Origin: Hordeum vulgare subsp. vulgare
Taxonomy: Eukaryota; Streptophyta; Magnoliopsida; Poales; Poaceae
Direction: 5' to 3'
Length of the DNA stretch: 64,000 nucleotides
NCBI RefSeq assembly: GCF_904849725.1
Contig: NC_058524.1
Span: 493,832,263 to 493,896,262 of the forward strand
This document shows positions 34,301 to 44,151 of this stretch, piece after piece. Each line of letters begins with the position of its first letter. Position 1 is the stretch's first letter. A program made the translations under genes and the position numbers. The notes beneath the pieces are model-generated. The model searched no databases, was not told the origin of the DNA, and saw nothing but the letters and a program-made list of their open reading frames with translations.

Positions 34301-35521
34301 CCGTCGGGTGCCACTAATGCCCGAGGGTGATGATGAGTTAGGTGGCCACTTTTGGTGAAGTGGTGCACTGGGTATTTTGAGTAAGTATGGTTTCAGAAAT
34401 TGGATTAGATTTATGATGTGTCAACCGTCCCAACCTTACCAGTATGACCACGTTACCCCTCATGGGACGGGGCTATGTTAATTACTCTGGTCGATGCTAG
34501 CAAAGAGCCACATTACTAGTGGCGGGAGTGATGTGTGGTCACTCTCGTGATGGGGTCCTGCCAGATAGGACGAATATGCCATTTATGAGTTCCACGCACA
34601 CCGTTGGTCCCCGCATGGTTGGTACTGTCCAGAGTCGGTGCTCGTAAGACGTACAACATGTGGGCTGGGTACCAATTGAGTGGACCTCTTTGTCTAGTAT
34701 CATCAGGGGAAAAGCATTGATCGGGTACTTACCTCGGGTATGTTATATACCGCAAGTCGTGGATGACATGGGTGTTTCCCGGATCTCGTGGGTCCAGCGT
34801 ACTACCTCTACACAGTGTAAAACTATTTGAATAGCCGTGTCCACGGTCAAGGACAGTTGGGTAATCCTGCTTAAACTACGTCCAGTTATTTCCGCATAAA
34901 CCAAGTGTGTGTGAGTGGTGTCGAAAAAGGTGTTGTTATGAAAGTAATGATATGACCAAGTTTGGTGACTTGTCATATAGGGTGAGCCCGGATGGTTCAG
35001 CCCTCGACAGATATATTGATATGTGTATTATGTTCTTCAAAAGTAATTCTTTAATTTAATGAATATTCATAATCATCCCACCAAGATAAGTTCCAGCAAA
35101 GATGCATGTTATTGTTATCCTTCACTTTCATTGTTCATATCATGGGCTGTCTGCGAGTACATTCGAAGTACTCATTGGCTTGCCACTGGTTATGTTATTG
35201 ACCAGACATGGAAGTACCGGAGTTTGGAGATTAATATATCTTCGGAGACGCCCCTGCGAACTAGGACGCTTCCAAGCCAGAATGCATGTCGGTGTAGGCT
35301 TGATGGCATGGGCACCCGCTTAGCCCCTATGAATTCCGCTTTTAGTTGTATTAAGTGATTTGTCCTTAGGCCTTGCTATGTGAACCTAACCATTCGGTAT
35401 TGTGTTGTAATAATCGGTATATGGATGTAAGACTCTCTTATTCGGTATCTGTGTTCGGTGAGCATTGATCTCTGGGATCACTGAGCACGGCGATCTCAAC
35501 TCGTAAGTCGGGGTCCCCACA
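31371..35521 (+). repeat. Element D 5' LTR
   Basis: It begins TATCACACCC (TG changed to TA; the 3' copy has TGTCACACC) and ends GGGGTCCCCACA. Its middle (about 32530-33600) is GC-rich and contains accidental open frames. The presumed core promoter CAATAAATAG is at 33011, where the 3' copy reads CTATAAATAG. The remainder is A/T-rich and non-coding. Confidence 0.93.
33011..33020 (+). promoter_or_regulatory. Presumed TATA box, element D 5' LTR
   Basis: CAATAAATAG is followed by CCCTCCCC and a C-rich leader. The 3' LTR has CTATAAATAG at 45999-46008, suggesting the original was TATAAATAG and the 5' copy is weakened. Confidence 0.6.
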
Positions 35522-35525
35522 GACC

Positions 35526-35538
35526 CGGTATCAGAGCC
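35526..35538 (+). other. Element D primer-binding site
   Basis: CGGTATCAGAGCC starts four bases after the LTR and matches the initiator tRNA-Met PBS TGGTATCAGAGCC except for the first base. Confidence 0.88.
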
Positions 35539-35661
35539 ATCCTAACTATAGGAAGCCTTAGGTAGCATGGACGATAGCTGAGACGACTAGTGCACATAGA
35601 CCTTAACCTGAGATTATGCACCCACTAGAAACTTTCTAACCCTCTCCTCTACATTTTGTAG

Positions 35662-36336
35662 ATGGCCGTTGTACCTGAGATGCTTCTGGAGACGGGCTTT
35701 CCTCTACTTTTGAGCGATAGCCTCGAGAAGTGTCAAGTACACCGCATGCCCATCTTCCTCTACCACGAGCACTGGGTCAATGCCGACACCAAGGAATATC
35801 ACGTGGATGTGATAGTGGAGGCTAACGATTCCCCGACTAGCTGGTTCTTTGAAGGACCACATATGGAGGATCTGATGTTGGCCGTGGAGACTGCAACACG
35901 AGAGGCGCTCGTGCGACTCCGCGACATCCTTCTCGAGATAACTGACGAGTCAGCTACTCGTCACCTACCCTCTGTTAAGGATGGGGTAGACCGGATTTGG
36001 ACACTGAACCCATCTTCTAAGGACTGGACACCACTGAGGTTTCAGACCTACTTCAGTCTCTCCTCTGACACTTTGACGCACCATTTCATCAAGGAGTCAA
36101 CTAGGATTCGCCAAGAGCTGCACCAAGTCAAGGACCTGCTTCGCACGGAGAAGATGAAGAACCGCAAGGTGAAGAAGGAGGGAGCACCCGTAGGACCACC
36201 TGGTTTTGCTTTCCGAGGAGGAATACCACCGCTTCAGGCCACTCCTCTTCAGAGTCGTCGCCTGACCGCGGAAGAGTACACCAAACTCTTCGCTACCTCG
36301 CCAACCAAGAGACGCCGTGATGGTCCGCTTCCTTAA
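35662..36336 (+). CDS. Extra ORF upstream of gag in element D (ORF0-like)
   Basis: This is a 224-codon open frame between PBS and gag on the sense strand. ATG 35662 starts MAVVPEMLLETGFP. Features include FLYHEHWVNADTKEYHVDV, a helical middle (LMLAVETATREALVRLRDI), a charged C-terminal third (RIRQELHQVKDLLRTEKMK, NRKVKKEG) and SPTKRRRDG, a possible nuclear localisation signal. It ends at TAA 36334, but the same frame continues open to TAG 36448-36450 through an acidic (Glu-Asp)n stretch, so the ancestral protein was probably about 262 residues. Extra upstream ORFs are reported in some rice Gypsy elements (RIRE3, as I recall); their function is unknown. I recognise no domain. Confidence 0.6.
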   Translation: MAVVPEMLLETGFPLLLSDSLEKCQVHRMPIFLYHEHWVNADTKEYHVDVIVEANDSPTSWFFEGPHMEDLMLAVETATREALVRLRDILLEITDESATRHLPSVKDGVDRIWTLNPSSKDWTPLRFQTYFSLSSDTLTHHFIKESTRIRQELHQVKDLLRTEKMKNRKVKKEGAPVGPPGFAFRGGIPPLQATPLQSRRLTAEEYTKLFATSPTKRRRDGPLP

Positions 36337-36450
36337 CCTACTCCTTCCAAGAAGGGAAGCAGTAATGAAGATGAAGATGAAGATGAAGATGAAGACGAAG
36401 ACGAAGATCCCGCAGAACCCGCTTATGAGACCGCGCAGTCGGCCACTTAG
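36337..36450 (+). pseudogene. Detached acidic tail of the element D ORF0-like protein
   Basis: This is in frame with the upstream ORF after its TAA. It reads PTPSKKGSSN, then alternating Glu-Asp encoded by a GAAGAT/GAAGAC microsatellite (36367-36409), then DPAEPAYETAQSAT and TAG. One C-to-T change (CAA to TAA) would account for the separation. Confidence 0.55.
36367..36409 (+). repeat. (GAAGAY)n microsatellite
   Basis: About seven tandem GAAGAT/GAAGAC hexamers encode (ED)n in the ORF0 frame. Confidence 0.9.
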
Positions 36451-36735
36451 CCTTAGCAGCGTAGGCAATTAAGATGTACCCCAAGTGTAGGAGTTCTTGT
36501 ATCGGTTTGTATGAACCACGAGTATTGTGTAAGCATGTCGGATGCAAGTCGCATCCTGCCCTAGGTAGACTGTGAGCGACTACATCGCTTGTTTTTAATC
36601 CAATGCGGTAGCTCTTTCAAAACCATTGGCGTAAAAATTTCACACTAGCACACACCAGACCCCCTCTTTACTTGAGCATCATTCCTTATGATTTCAGCTA
36701 GTTCAGCAAATTGACCTGTGTACTCCCTTGACAGG
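36451..36735 (+). other. Element D ORF0-gag intergenic region
   Basis: This is non-coding. It contains AGGATGGTGAAT at its end, giving the gag start. No promoter or splice signal stands out. Confidence 0.6.
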
Positions 36736-37222
36736 ATGGTGAATGCAACTCACAACAACAGCTTCGGCAACCCCGACTCTGTCTCTTCGGGTCAGCAGCA
36801 GGGAACCGGAAGGGAATCTCAAGCTGGAGATCACCACGAGCAGCAAGACGATGTTCCACCGCCACCGCCTCCTCCTGAAAGCTTGACTATGGCTCAGTTC
36901 CTTCAAGCTTTTCGAGAAGAGCGTCAAGCCAATAATGCCGCTATTCAGCAGCTGGCTCAAACCCTAGTGAACAACCTGCCGCAGAACGGGAATGCAATGG
37001 TCGCTCTACTCTCTCCGAGTTCATGCGAACTACGCCACCCATATTCATGGAGACGACTGAACCACTGGATGCCGATGACTGGATCCGTACTATCGAAGAC
37101 CTCCTCACGCTAGTCAAGTGCACTGATGATCGTGAGAAAGTTCTCTATGCTTCTCACTATCTCGGAGCCATGACCAGAGCTTGGTGGGATGGATTTCAGA
37201 TCATGGGACCAGGGCAAGTCAT
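36736..37222 (+). pseudogene. gag: Element D gag, N-terminal part
   Basis: The ATG at 36736 starts MVNATHNNSFGN. A Gln/Gly-rich segment and polyproline (PPPPPPPES) are followed by LTMAQFLQAFREERQ. A shift near 37005 moves into the frame used by all the rest of gag-pol, which reads TLSEFMRTTPPIFMETTEP, DADDWIRTIEDLL and ARAWWDGF-like sequence (MTRAWWDGF), the start of the retrotransposon gag domain. The sequence is interrupted by solo LTR E after GTCAT (37218-37222). Confidence 0.85.
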
Positions 37223-38774
37223 TGATACGTCTCCAACGTATCGATAATTTTTGATGGTTTCATGCTATTATCTTGTCAGCCTTTGGATGTTTTGCATGCC
37301 TTTTATATATTTTTTGGGACTAACTTATGAACTCAGTGCCAAGTGCCAGCTCCTGTTTTTTTCATGTTTTTACCCCTTTCAGAGGAGATTTTGAAACGGA
37401 GTCCAAACGGAATAAAATCCCCGAAAAGATTTTTTTCCGTAATAGAAGAAGATCAGGAGACTTGAGAGCCAAGGCAGGGGGGCCCAGGGGCCCCACAAGC
37501 CCTCACCCCACGGCCAGGGGGGAGGTCGCGGCCCACAGGCTTGTGGGCCCCGTGGACGCCCTCTGCCCTAGGGGTTGCGCCTATATATTCCCTAAAAATC
37601 CCTAGAAAATTAGGAGATCATCGAAAGTACTTTTCCGCCGCCACAAGCTTCTGTCTCCGCAAGATCCCATCTGGGGCACGTTCTGGTGCCCTGCCGGAGG
37701 GGGGATTAGGATACGGAGGGCTTCCTCATCAATACCATGACCTCTCTGATGATGCGTGAGTAGTTCACCATAGACCTACGGGTCCATAGCTAGTAACTAG
37801 ATGACTTCTTCTCTCTCTTGGATCTTCAATACAAAGTTCTCCATGATCTTCATGGAGATCTATCCGATGTAATCTTCTTTTCCGGTGTGTTTGTCGAGAT
37901 TCGATGAATTCTGGATTTATGATCAGATTATCTATGAATCTTATTTGAGTTTCTTCTGATCTCTCTTATGCATGATTTCATATCCTTGTAATTCTCTTAG
38001 AGTTGTGGGTTTTGTTTGGCCAACTAGATCTATGATTCTTGCAATGGGAGAAGTGCTTGGTTTTGGGTTCATACCGTGCAGTGACCTCACCCAGTGACAG
38101 AAGGGGTAGCAAGGCACGCATCGTGTTGTTGCCATCAAGGGTAAAAAGATGGCGTTTTCATCATTGGTTTGAGATTATCCCTCTACATCTTGTCATCTTG
38201 CTTAAGGCGTTACTCTGTTCGTCATGAACTCAATACACTAGATGCTTGCTGGATAGCGGTCGATGTGTGGAGTAATAGTAGTAGATGCAGAAAGTGTCGG
38301 TCTACTTGTCTCGGACTTTATGCCTATATGTATGATCATTGCCTTAGATATCGTCATGACTTTGTGCAGTTCTATCAATTGCTCGACAGTAATTTGTTCA
38401 CCCACCGTGATATTTTCTATTTTGAGAGAAGCCTCTAGTGAACAATATGGCCCCTAGGGTCTACTCCATACCATATTTTCAGCCTTACACTTTTTACTTC
38501 GTTGCACTTTCCGCCTTCAGATCTCACTTTTGCAAACAATCTTGAAGGGATTGACAACCCCTTTGAAGCGTTGGGCACAAGCTTGTTTGTGTTTGCGCAG
38601 GTACTCTGGACTTGACGAGATCCTCCTTCTAGATCGATACCTTGGTTCTGAAACTGTGGGAAATACTTACTGCTCCTGTGCTGCATCACCCTTTCCTCTT
38701 CAAGGGTAAAACCAACGCAAGCCCAGCCTGCGTCAACGTGTCACTTTCTGGCGTTGTTGTCTGTTGCCGTAGCA
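37223..38774 (+). mobile_element. Solo LTR E (Athila-type) in element D gag
   Basis: TGATACGTCTCCAACGTATC .. TTGCCGTAGCA, 1,552 bp, perfect TSD GTCAT (37218-37222 and 38775-38779). It has a GC-rich inverted repeat (CCCACAAGCCC near 37492 against GGCTTGTGGGCC near 37537) and a TATA box at 37582. There is no coding content. Same family as F, but its last approximately 60 bases differ from F and include a PBS-like TGGCGTTGTTG (38749), so its right end is unusual. Confidence 0.9.
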
Positions 38775-38779
38775 GTCAT

Positions 38780-39143
38780 CACTTGGGCTGTGTTCAAAGA
38801 TGGATTCTGCACTGCTCACATTCCTCCCAGAATGATGGCCATTAAGAAGCGGGAATTCCGAGCCTTAAGGCGAGGCAGTGGATCCGTCAAGGAATATTTG
38901 CAGAAGTTCAACCTCATGTCAAGGTACGCGCTTGAAGACGTCAACACCGAGGCTGCCAAAGTGGAACGCTTTATGGAAGGACTGCAGCAGTCACTCCAGT
39001 ATCAGCTGGTTGTTTGTGAATGCCGAACCTTCAGCGATCTGGTTAATAAGGCCCTTATGTTGGAAGACAAGCATCGTGCTATGGACGACACCCGTAAGCG
39101 CAAGTTAATGGGTAATGGAAGACCGAGTAACACGAAGCCATGA
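38780..39143 (+). pseudogene. gag: Element D gag, C-terminal part of the capsid domain
   Basis: The gag domain resumes after the E insertion: FKDGFCTAHIPPRMM, REFRALRRGSGSVKEYLQKF, YALEDVNTEAAKVERFMEG and FSDLVNKALMLEDKHRAMD. An in-frame TGA at 39141-39143 (CGA to TGA or similar) interrupts the Arg-rich RKRKLMGNGRPSNTK region. The frame is the same as pol, with no indels from here to 42806. Confidence 0.87.
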
Positions 39144-39902
39144 CCATGGCAGTCAGCTCCAGCAAGACCCAACTATCAGCAGCAGCAGTACAAGTATCCA
39201 ACATTTTTCCAGAACTACCAGCCTCAGCAGCAAGTCAACACCAAGCCAGCAAGCAATCCTCCAAACAACGGTGGAATCAAGACCAATCTTCCAGCGCAAG
39301 TTACCTGTTTCGGATGTAGACAAACATGGCGCTATTCTAGGCAGTGTCCCAACAAGAAACCCAACGCTCCCCGCCCCAATGCGCCAAATCGAGGCCAAGG
39401 AGCAGCAGGCAGGAATCAGGCTCCCCGCAATCAGCAGTATCACAACAAGGGGAGAATTAATCATATTTCCGTAGAAGAGGCACAGGAGGACCCAGACTGC
39501 ATTCTGGGTACATTCCTCGTCAACTCTACCCCAGCAACAGTATTGTTTGATTGCGGTGCTTCGCATTCTTTTGTTACACAAAGATTTGCCAAAAAATGTG
39601 GTTTAGAACCTACCTTGCTTCGCAGGCAGATGCCAATTCAAACCCCGGGAGCAGTATTGAGGACCAACCTAGGGTGTAGGAAGGTCGAGATAGTTATCAA
39701 TGGGACGAGCTTCTCAGCGGATCTCATTGTGCTTAAGTCGCAAGGCCTAGAAGTAATTCTCGGCATGGATTGGTTTGCCAAGCATCAAAGCATCTTGGAT
39801 TGTGCCAACAGGGCCATTACCATGACAAGCGACCAAGGGGTCAGAGTCAAGTATGTCTCTGAGCCAGTAACCGCTCGAGTACCACGGTTTAACAACCTGT
39901 AA
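39144..39902 (+). pseudogene. pol: Element D nucleocapsid knuckle and aspartic protease
   Basis: After the TGA the frame is open through a Gln/Asn/Pro-rich linker to a zinc knuckle near 39306-39350 that reads CFGC..YSRQC with Arg (CGC) where the metal-binding His (CAC) is expected. Protease follows with the active site LFDCGASHSFV (about 39543-39576; Cys replaces the usual Ser or Thr). A flap-region LGMDWFAKH occurs near 39760. TAA at 39900-39902 ends the stretch. Open-frame tools that require a start codon show only 39543-39902, but the frame is open from 39144. Confidence 0.85.
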
Positions 39903-40835
39903 GAGGAAGAACTCGATCGAGTGCCAATAGTCTGCGAGTACCCGAACGTTTTTCCTGATGAGCTATGAGGGATGCCTCCTCACCGAGACATCAAGTTCAT
40001 CATTGAGCTCATGCCCGGATCAAGGCCTATCTATAAGAAGCCTTACAGGATGGGATCCGAAGAGCTAGCGGAGTTGAAGAAGCAGCTGGACGAGCAACTC
40101 AGGAAAGGGTTTATTTGTCCGAGTGCGTCACCTTGTGGATCACCTGTTCTTTTCGTGTCCAAGAAGGATGGGACTATCAGACTCTGCGTCGATTACCGTT
40201 CTCTCAATGAAGTCACGATTAAGAACAAGTACCCACTCCCCAAGATTGAAGACTTGTTCGATCAGCTAAGTGGAGCTAAGGTATTCTCCAAGATCGACCT
40301 CCGATCTGGATATTACCAACTCAAGACCCGACCCGAGGACATACCCATGACTGCGTTCGTGACCGGATACGGTCTGTATGAATGCATGGTCATGTCTTTT
40401 GGGTTGACTAATGCCCCAGCTTACTTCATGTACCTCATGAACAAGGTCTTCATGGAATACCTGGATAAGTTTGTCGTCGTATTCATTGATGACATATTAA
40501 TATTTTCCAAGTACGAAGAAGAGAATGAGCAACACTTGAGGTTAGTATTGGAGAAGCTTCGAGAGAACCAGCTTTATGCCAAGTTCAGCAAGTGCCAATT
40601 CTGGTTTAACAAAGTTGGATTCTTGGGTCATACCATGACAGCAAGTGGATTCGCAGTTGATCCCTCCAAGATTACTACGGTAACCAACTGGGAATCGCCA
40701 ATTGATGTGAAGGAAGTCAGGAGCTTCCTCAGACTCCTGGGATATTACCGCAAGTTCGTAGAGGGATTTTCCCGCATCGCTCGACCCATGACTCAGCTCT
40801 TGAAGAAAGGCAAGAAGTTCGAATGGACGCCGTAG
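39903..40835 (+). pseudogene. pol: Element D reverse transcriptase
   Basis: A second stop (TGA 39966-39968) precedes the main RT stretch starting [12 protein letters not shown] motifs in order are [16 protein letters not shown] (about 40180), [12 protein letters not shown] (catalytic Asp), [24 protein letters not shown], and [13 protein letters not shown] (catalytic IDD, about 40475-40510), then [10 protein letters not shown] and [11 protein letters not shown]. It ends with TAG 40833-40835 in place of a sense codon in the RT-RNase H connection. All RT catalytic residues are present. Confidence 0.92.
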
Positions 40836-41630
40836 TGTGAAGCGAGCTTCCAAGAATTGAAGAAGAGATTAACCACTGCCCCGGTATTGGCCACTCGAAA
40901 TATCAACAAGGAGTTTGTGATATATTGTGATGCCTCCAGGACCGGACTCGGTGGGGTTCTAATGCAGGATGACAGAGTCGTGGCGTATCTGTCATGGCAA
41001 CTGCGCCCGCATGAAGAGAACTATGCCACCCATGATCTCGAACTGACAGCAGTAGTGCATGCCCTGAAGACATGGCGACATTACCTTCTGGGAAAGCGAT
41101 GTGAAATATACACTGACCACAAGAGTCTGAAGTATATATTCACCCAAAGGGAATTGAATATGAGGCAACGAAGATGGTTGGAGTTAATCAAAGACTACGA
41201 CCTCGGCATTCGGTATCACCCCGATAATGCCAATATAGTGGTTGATGCCTTAAGTCGGAAGACCAGCACCTTGAACGTCATGCTCAAGGAAAGGCAACCC
41301 GCCTTGTATGAAGAATTGGAGAACTTCGGGTTGGAGCTAGTGGAATCAGGATTCCTAGATAACCTCGAAGTAAAGCCAACACTGGAGGATGACATCAAAG
41401 AGGCCCAGAAGGGTCATAAGAGCATTGAAGGCATCAGGAAGAAGCTTCAAGAAGGAAAGGCCCCAAGATTCTCGGTAGATGAACAAGGAGTGGTGTTGTT
41501 TGGGCAACAATTATGTGTACCCAACGAGGCTGAACTCAAGGACTTGATCCTACAGGAAGCACATGATACACCCTACTCTATTCACCCCGGTGGTACCAAG
41601 ATGTATCAAGACCTTCGAGAAAGATTCTAG
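40836..41630 (+). pseudogene. pol: Element D RNase H and integrase zinc-region start
   Basis: RNase H shows [16 protein letters not shown] (first Asp), [19 protein letters not shown] (Glu), [14 protein letters not shown] (Asp) and [15 protein letters not shown] (last Asp), the arrangement of Tekay/Del-type elements. A linker follows, then the first His of the integrase HHCC finger ([17 protein letters not shown]). TAG at 41628-41630 replaces Trp in the conserved F-W-W-H-like sequence. Confidence 0.9.
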
Positions 41631-42188
41631 TGGCATGGCATGAAGAGGGAAATAGCGTCTAATGTTGCCAAGTGCGACAAGTGCCAACAAGTCAAGGCAG
41701 AGCATCAGAGACCTGCAGGACTGCTATAAGCTCTCAAAGTGCCAGAATGGAAGTGGGACAAGATAGCCATGGACTTTGTTACCGGCTTACCAAGGTCTAG
41801 CACAGGCCATGACTCTATATGGATTATTGTCGACCATTTGAACTAAGTGGCTCATTTCATTCCTGTCAACACCACTTATGATGGGAACAAGTTGGCTAGT
41901 CTCCATATTAACCGTATTGTAAGCCTCCATGGAGTTCCCAAGGAGATTGTATCTGACCGAGGCACGCAGTTCACCTCAAGATTTTGGAAAAAGTTCCAAG
42001 AAGCCCTCGGAACCAAGCTCTCTTTCAGTACCGCCTTCCACCCGCAAACGGGCGGACAAACGGAAAGAGTGAATCAGATACTCGAAGATATGCTCCCCGC
42101 ATGCGTCTTGGCGCATGGAACCAAATGGGAAGACTGTCTGCCATTCGCTGAGTTTTCATACAACAACAGCTACCAGTCATGTCTCTAG
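41631..42188 (+). pseudogene. pol: Element D integrase core
   Basis: It continues with WHGMKREIASNVAKCDKCQQV (Cys pair of the finger), TAA near 41727 after RPAGLL, then [10 protein letters not shown] (first catalytic Asp), IWIIVDHL, another TAA at about 41844, VSDRGTQFTSRFW (second Asp), TGGQTERVNQ (Glu), and FSYNNSYQSCL before TAG 42186-42188. The D,D,E triad is intact; only stops break the protein. Confidence 0.9.
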
Positions 42189-42806
42189 ATGGCCCCGTTT
42201 GAAGTGTTGTACGGACGAAAGTGCCGCACCCCGCTCAACTGGTCCGAAACCAGAGAAGGACTGATTTTCGGGCCAGAAGTTTTGCACAAAGCAGAAGAGA
42301 AGGTGCAACTGGTCCGAGAGAATCTAAAGGCAGCCAAGTCACAGCAAAAGAGCTATGTGGAGTTCATTCCCGGAGACCTGGTGTACCTTCATGTCACACC
42401 TCTCAAGGGAACCAAGTGTTTCCACGTTAAAGGGAAACTCGCTCCAAGGTTCATTGGACCTTTTAAGATCACGACAAGGCATGGAGAAGTTGCTTATCAG
42501 TTGGAGCTACCTCCGGAACTTTCGGGTGTGCGCAACGTCTTCCACGTGTCACAACTTCGGAAGTGTCTTCAAGCGCCAAATCGTCCCGATTTTTACAAGG
42601 ACATTGACCATCACGCCATTTACCTTCAGACTGATCTCACCTACCGCGAGAAGCCGATCCGTATTTTCAATGAAGTTGAGCGTTGCACCAGAAGCCGCAC
42701 CATCAAGTATTTCAAGGTTCAATGAAGCAACCATACCGAAGCAGAAGCAACATGGGAGCATAAAGACTATCTCAAATCTGAGTTTCCGGACCTTTTTAGC
42801 ACCTAG
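42189..42806 (+). pseudogene. pol: Element D integrase C-terminal domain and chromodomain-like tail
   Basis: MAPFEVLYGRKCRTPL opens this part. The GPY/F-type domain reads LAPRFIGPFKI, then YQLELPPELSGVRNVFHVSQLRKC, and YREKPIRIFNE..RSRTIKYFKV. After TGA 42723-42725 (TGG to TGA) the frame continues SNHTEAEATWEHKDYLKSEF, which is the core of a chromodomain-like motif (ATWE..), and ends with TAG 42804-42806. This residual chromodomain supports chromovirus identity, though it is weak. Confidence 0.87.
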
Positions 42807-42835
42807 CTTAGGAATGTCGGGGACGAGATTCTTGT

Positions 42836-42849
42836 AAGGGGGATAGGTC
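42836..42849 (+). other. Element D polypurine tract
   Basis: AAGGGGGATAGGTC precedes the 3' LTR TGTCACACC. Confidence 0.75.
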
Positions 42850-44151
42850 TGTCACACCTTGTTTTTACTACCACTTCTCTGTATTGTGAAAATCTGAGCT
42901 TGTTAAAACTTTTTCAAGAATAATGTTGTGAGTGCCATGATTGTCATTGTATGCTTGTGTGTTTGATCATGTGATGGTAAAAACCCTATTTCACAATATT
43001 GATTGATTTCCAAAAGCCTTTACTTGTTTCTAATCAAGGTAAAACCCTACCTTGAGTTGCACTACATGCCCTTGATGGCAAGAAGTGCTTCTACTCAAAG
43101 TTGGTGATCTGATTTTAACTTATCTTTATATTCCAAAACCACAAAAATAATTATTTTCCTAATTAAATTGCATGTCCATTTCTGAGGCCAGAATTGGTAT
43201 TCCCACTTGGGAAAATATTTTTCTGCCTTAAGAAAATCTGATTAAATTTGGAGATGATCACAAGGACATATATTTTCCATACATAAGATTTTGAACCCCT
43301 ATTTATATTATAATTATTTGAGTAAAACCCTGAAAGCCATTTCTGTCTGTTTTGACCTTTTGAAATATTTCCAAAGGAAATATTCTCAATAGAACCCTAC
43401 AAAATTCCAGTGGTATCCCTAAGCTATATTTGGTGTCCACATAAAGTTTCACCTTGATCCAAGGTGATTAAGGACCCCAAATAACCCTAAAACCCCTTCT
43501 GTCTAGATTGGAGTTAGAGCAAGTCTACATAGCAAAGTTTATCCAATGATGCTGAAACCTTGCAGAAGTGCCTAATACCTCAAATGATGGTTCCACACTA
43601 AAAATGGGATTTGTGGGACTTAGTTTGCCCATACTCTCTTTGGAAGGGACAGATCTGGTCAAATTGAAGTGTTTTCAAGTTTACAATGCTAAACTTGCCC
43701 AATGGAGCTCAAACTTGGTGAAACCCCATGTTTTAGCACCAAACCCAAGCCTGTTAAGTTGAAGCACCAATGGTGGGGTGCAACCCCCTCAAACCAGTGT
43801 CGAGCACCTTCTGACAGTTAGAAAAGGACACCTTAGCCATAGCTAAACCCAACCCCTTTGCTCCAAACTCATAGATTAGGTGGCCAGTGTCCATATGTAA
43901 CCCCAATCAACTGGCCCCTCACTGGTTCAAAGTGGAAAGGCAAAAAACTTTAATTTAGGCTTCAGTTCAAGGCTGACAACACCAGTATTTCATGTCTCCC
44001 TTGACTAGTAGAAGCTCCCATGAGACCCAAACCGGCTAGCCACACTCCCAGCCAGTGTCAGGACATGCTAGACACGTCCAAAGTGACTCAGAGCGCACCA
44101 GGATGCCGTGGCATGCCAAAACTGCGCTTTGGGCGTGCTACAGGAAGCCAC
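42850..44151 (+). repeat. Element D 3' LTR, left segment
   Basis: Collinear with 31371-32684 of the 5' LTR until the F insertion, with a small deletion near 43150 relative to the 5' copy. Confidence 0.93.

Noticed and set aside
36097..36468. 123-codon minus-strand frame with a (FI)n run
   Set aside because: Antisense shadow of the ORF0-like gene; the Phe-Ile repeat is the complement of the GAAGAT microsatellite.
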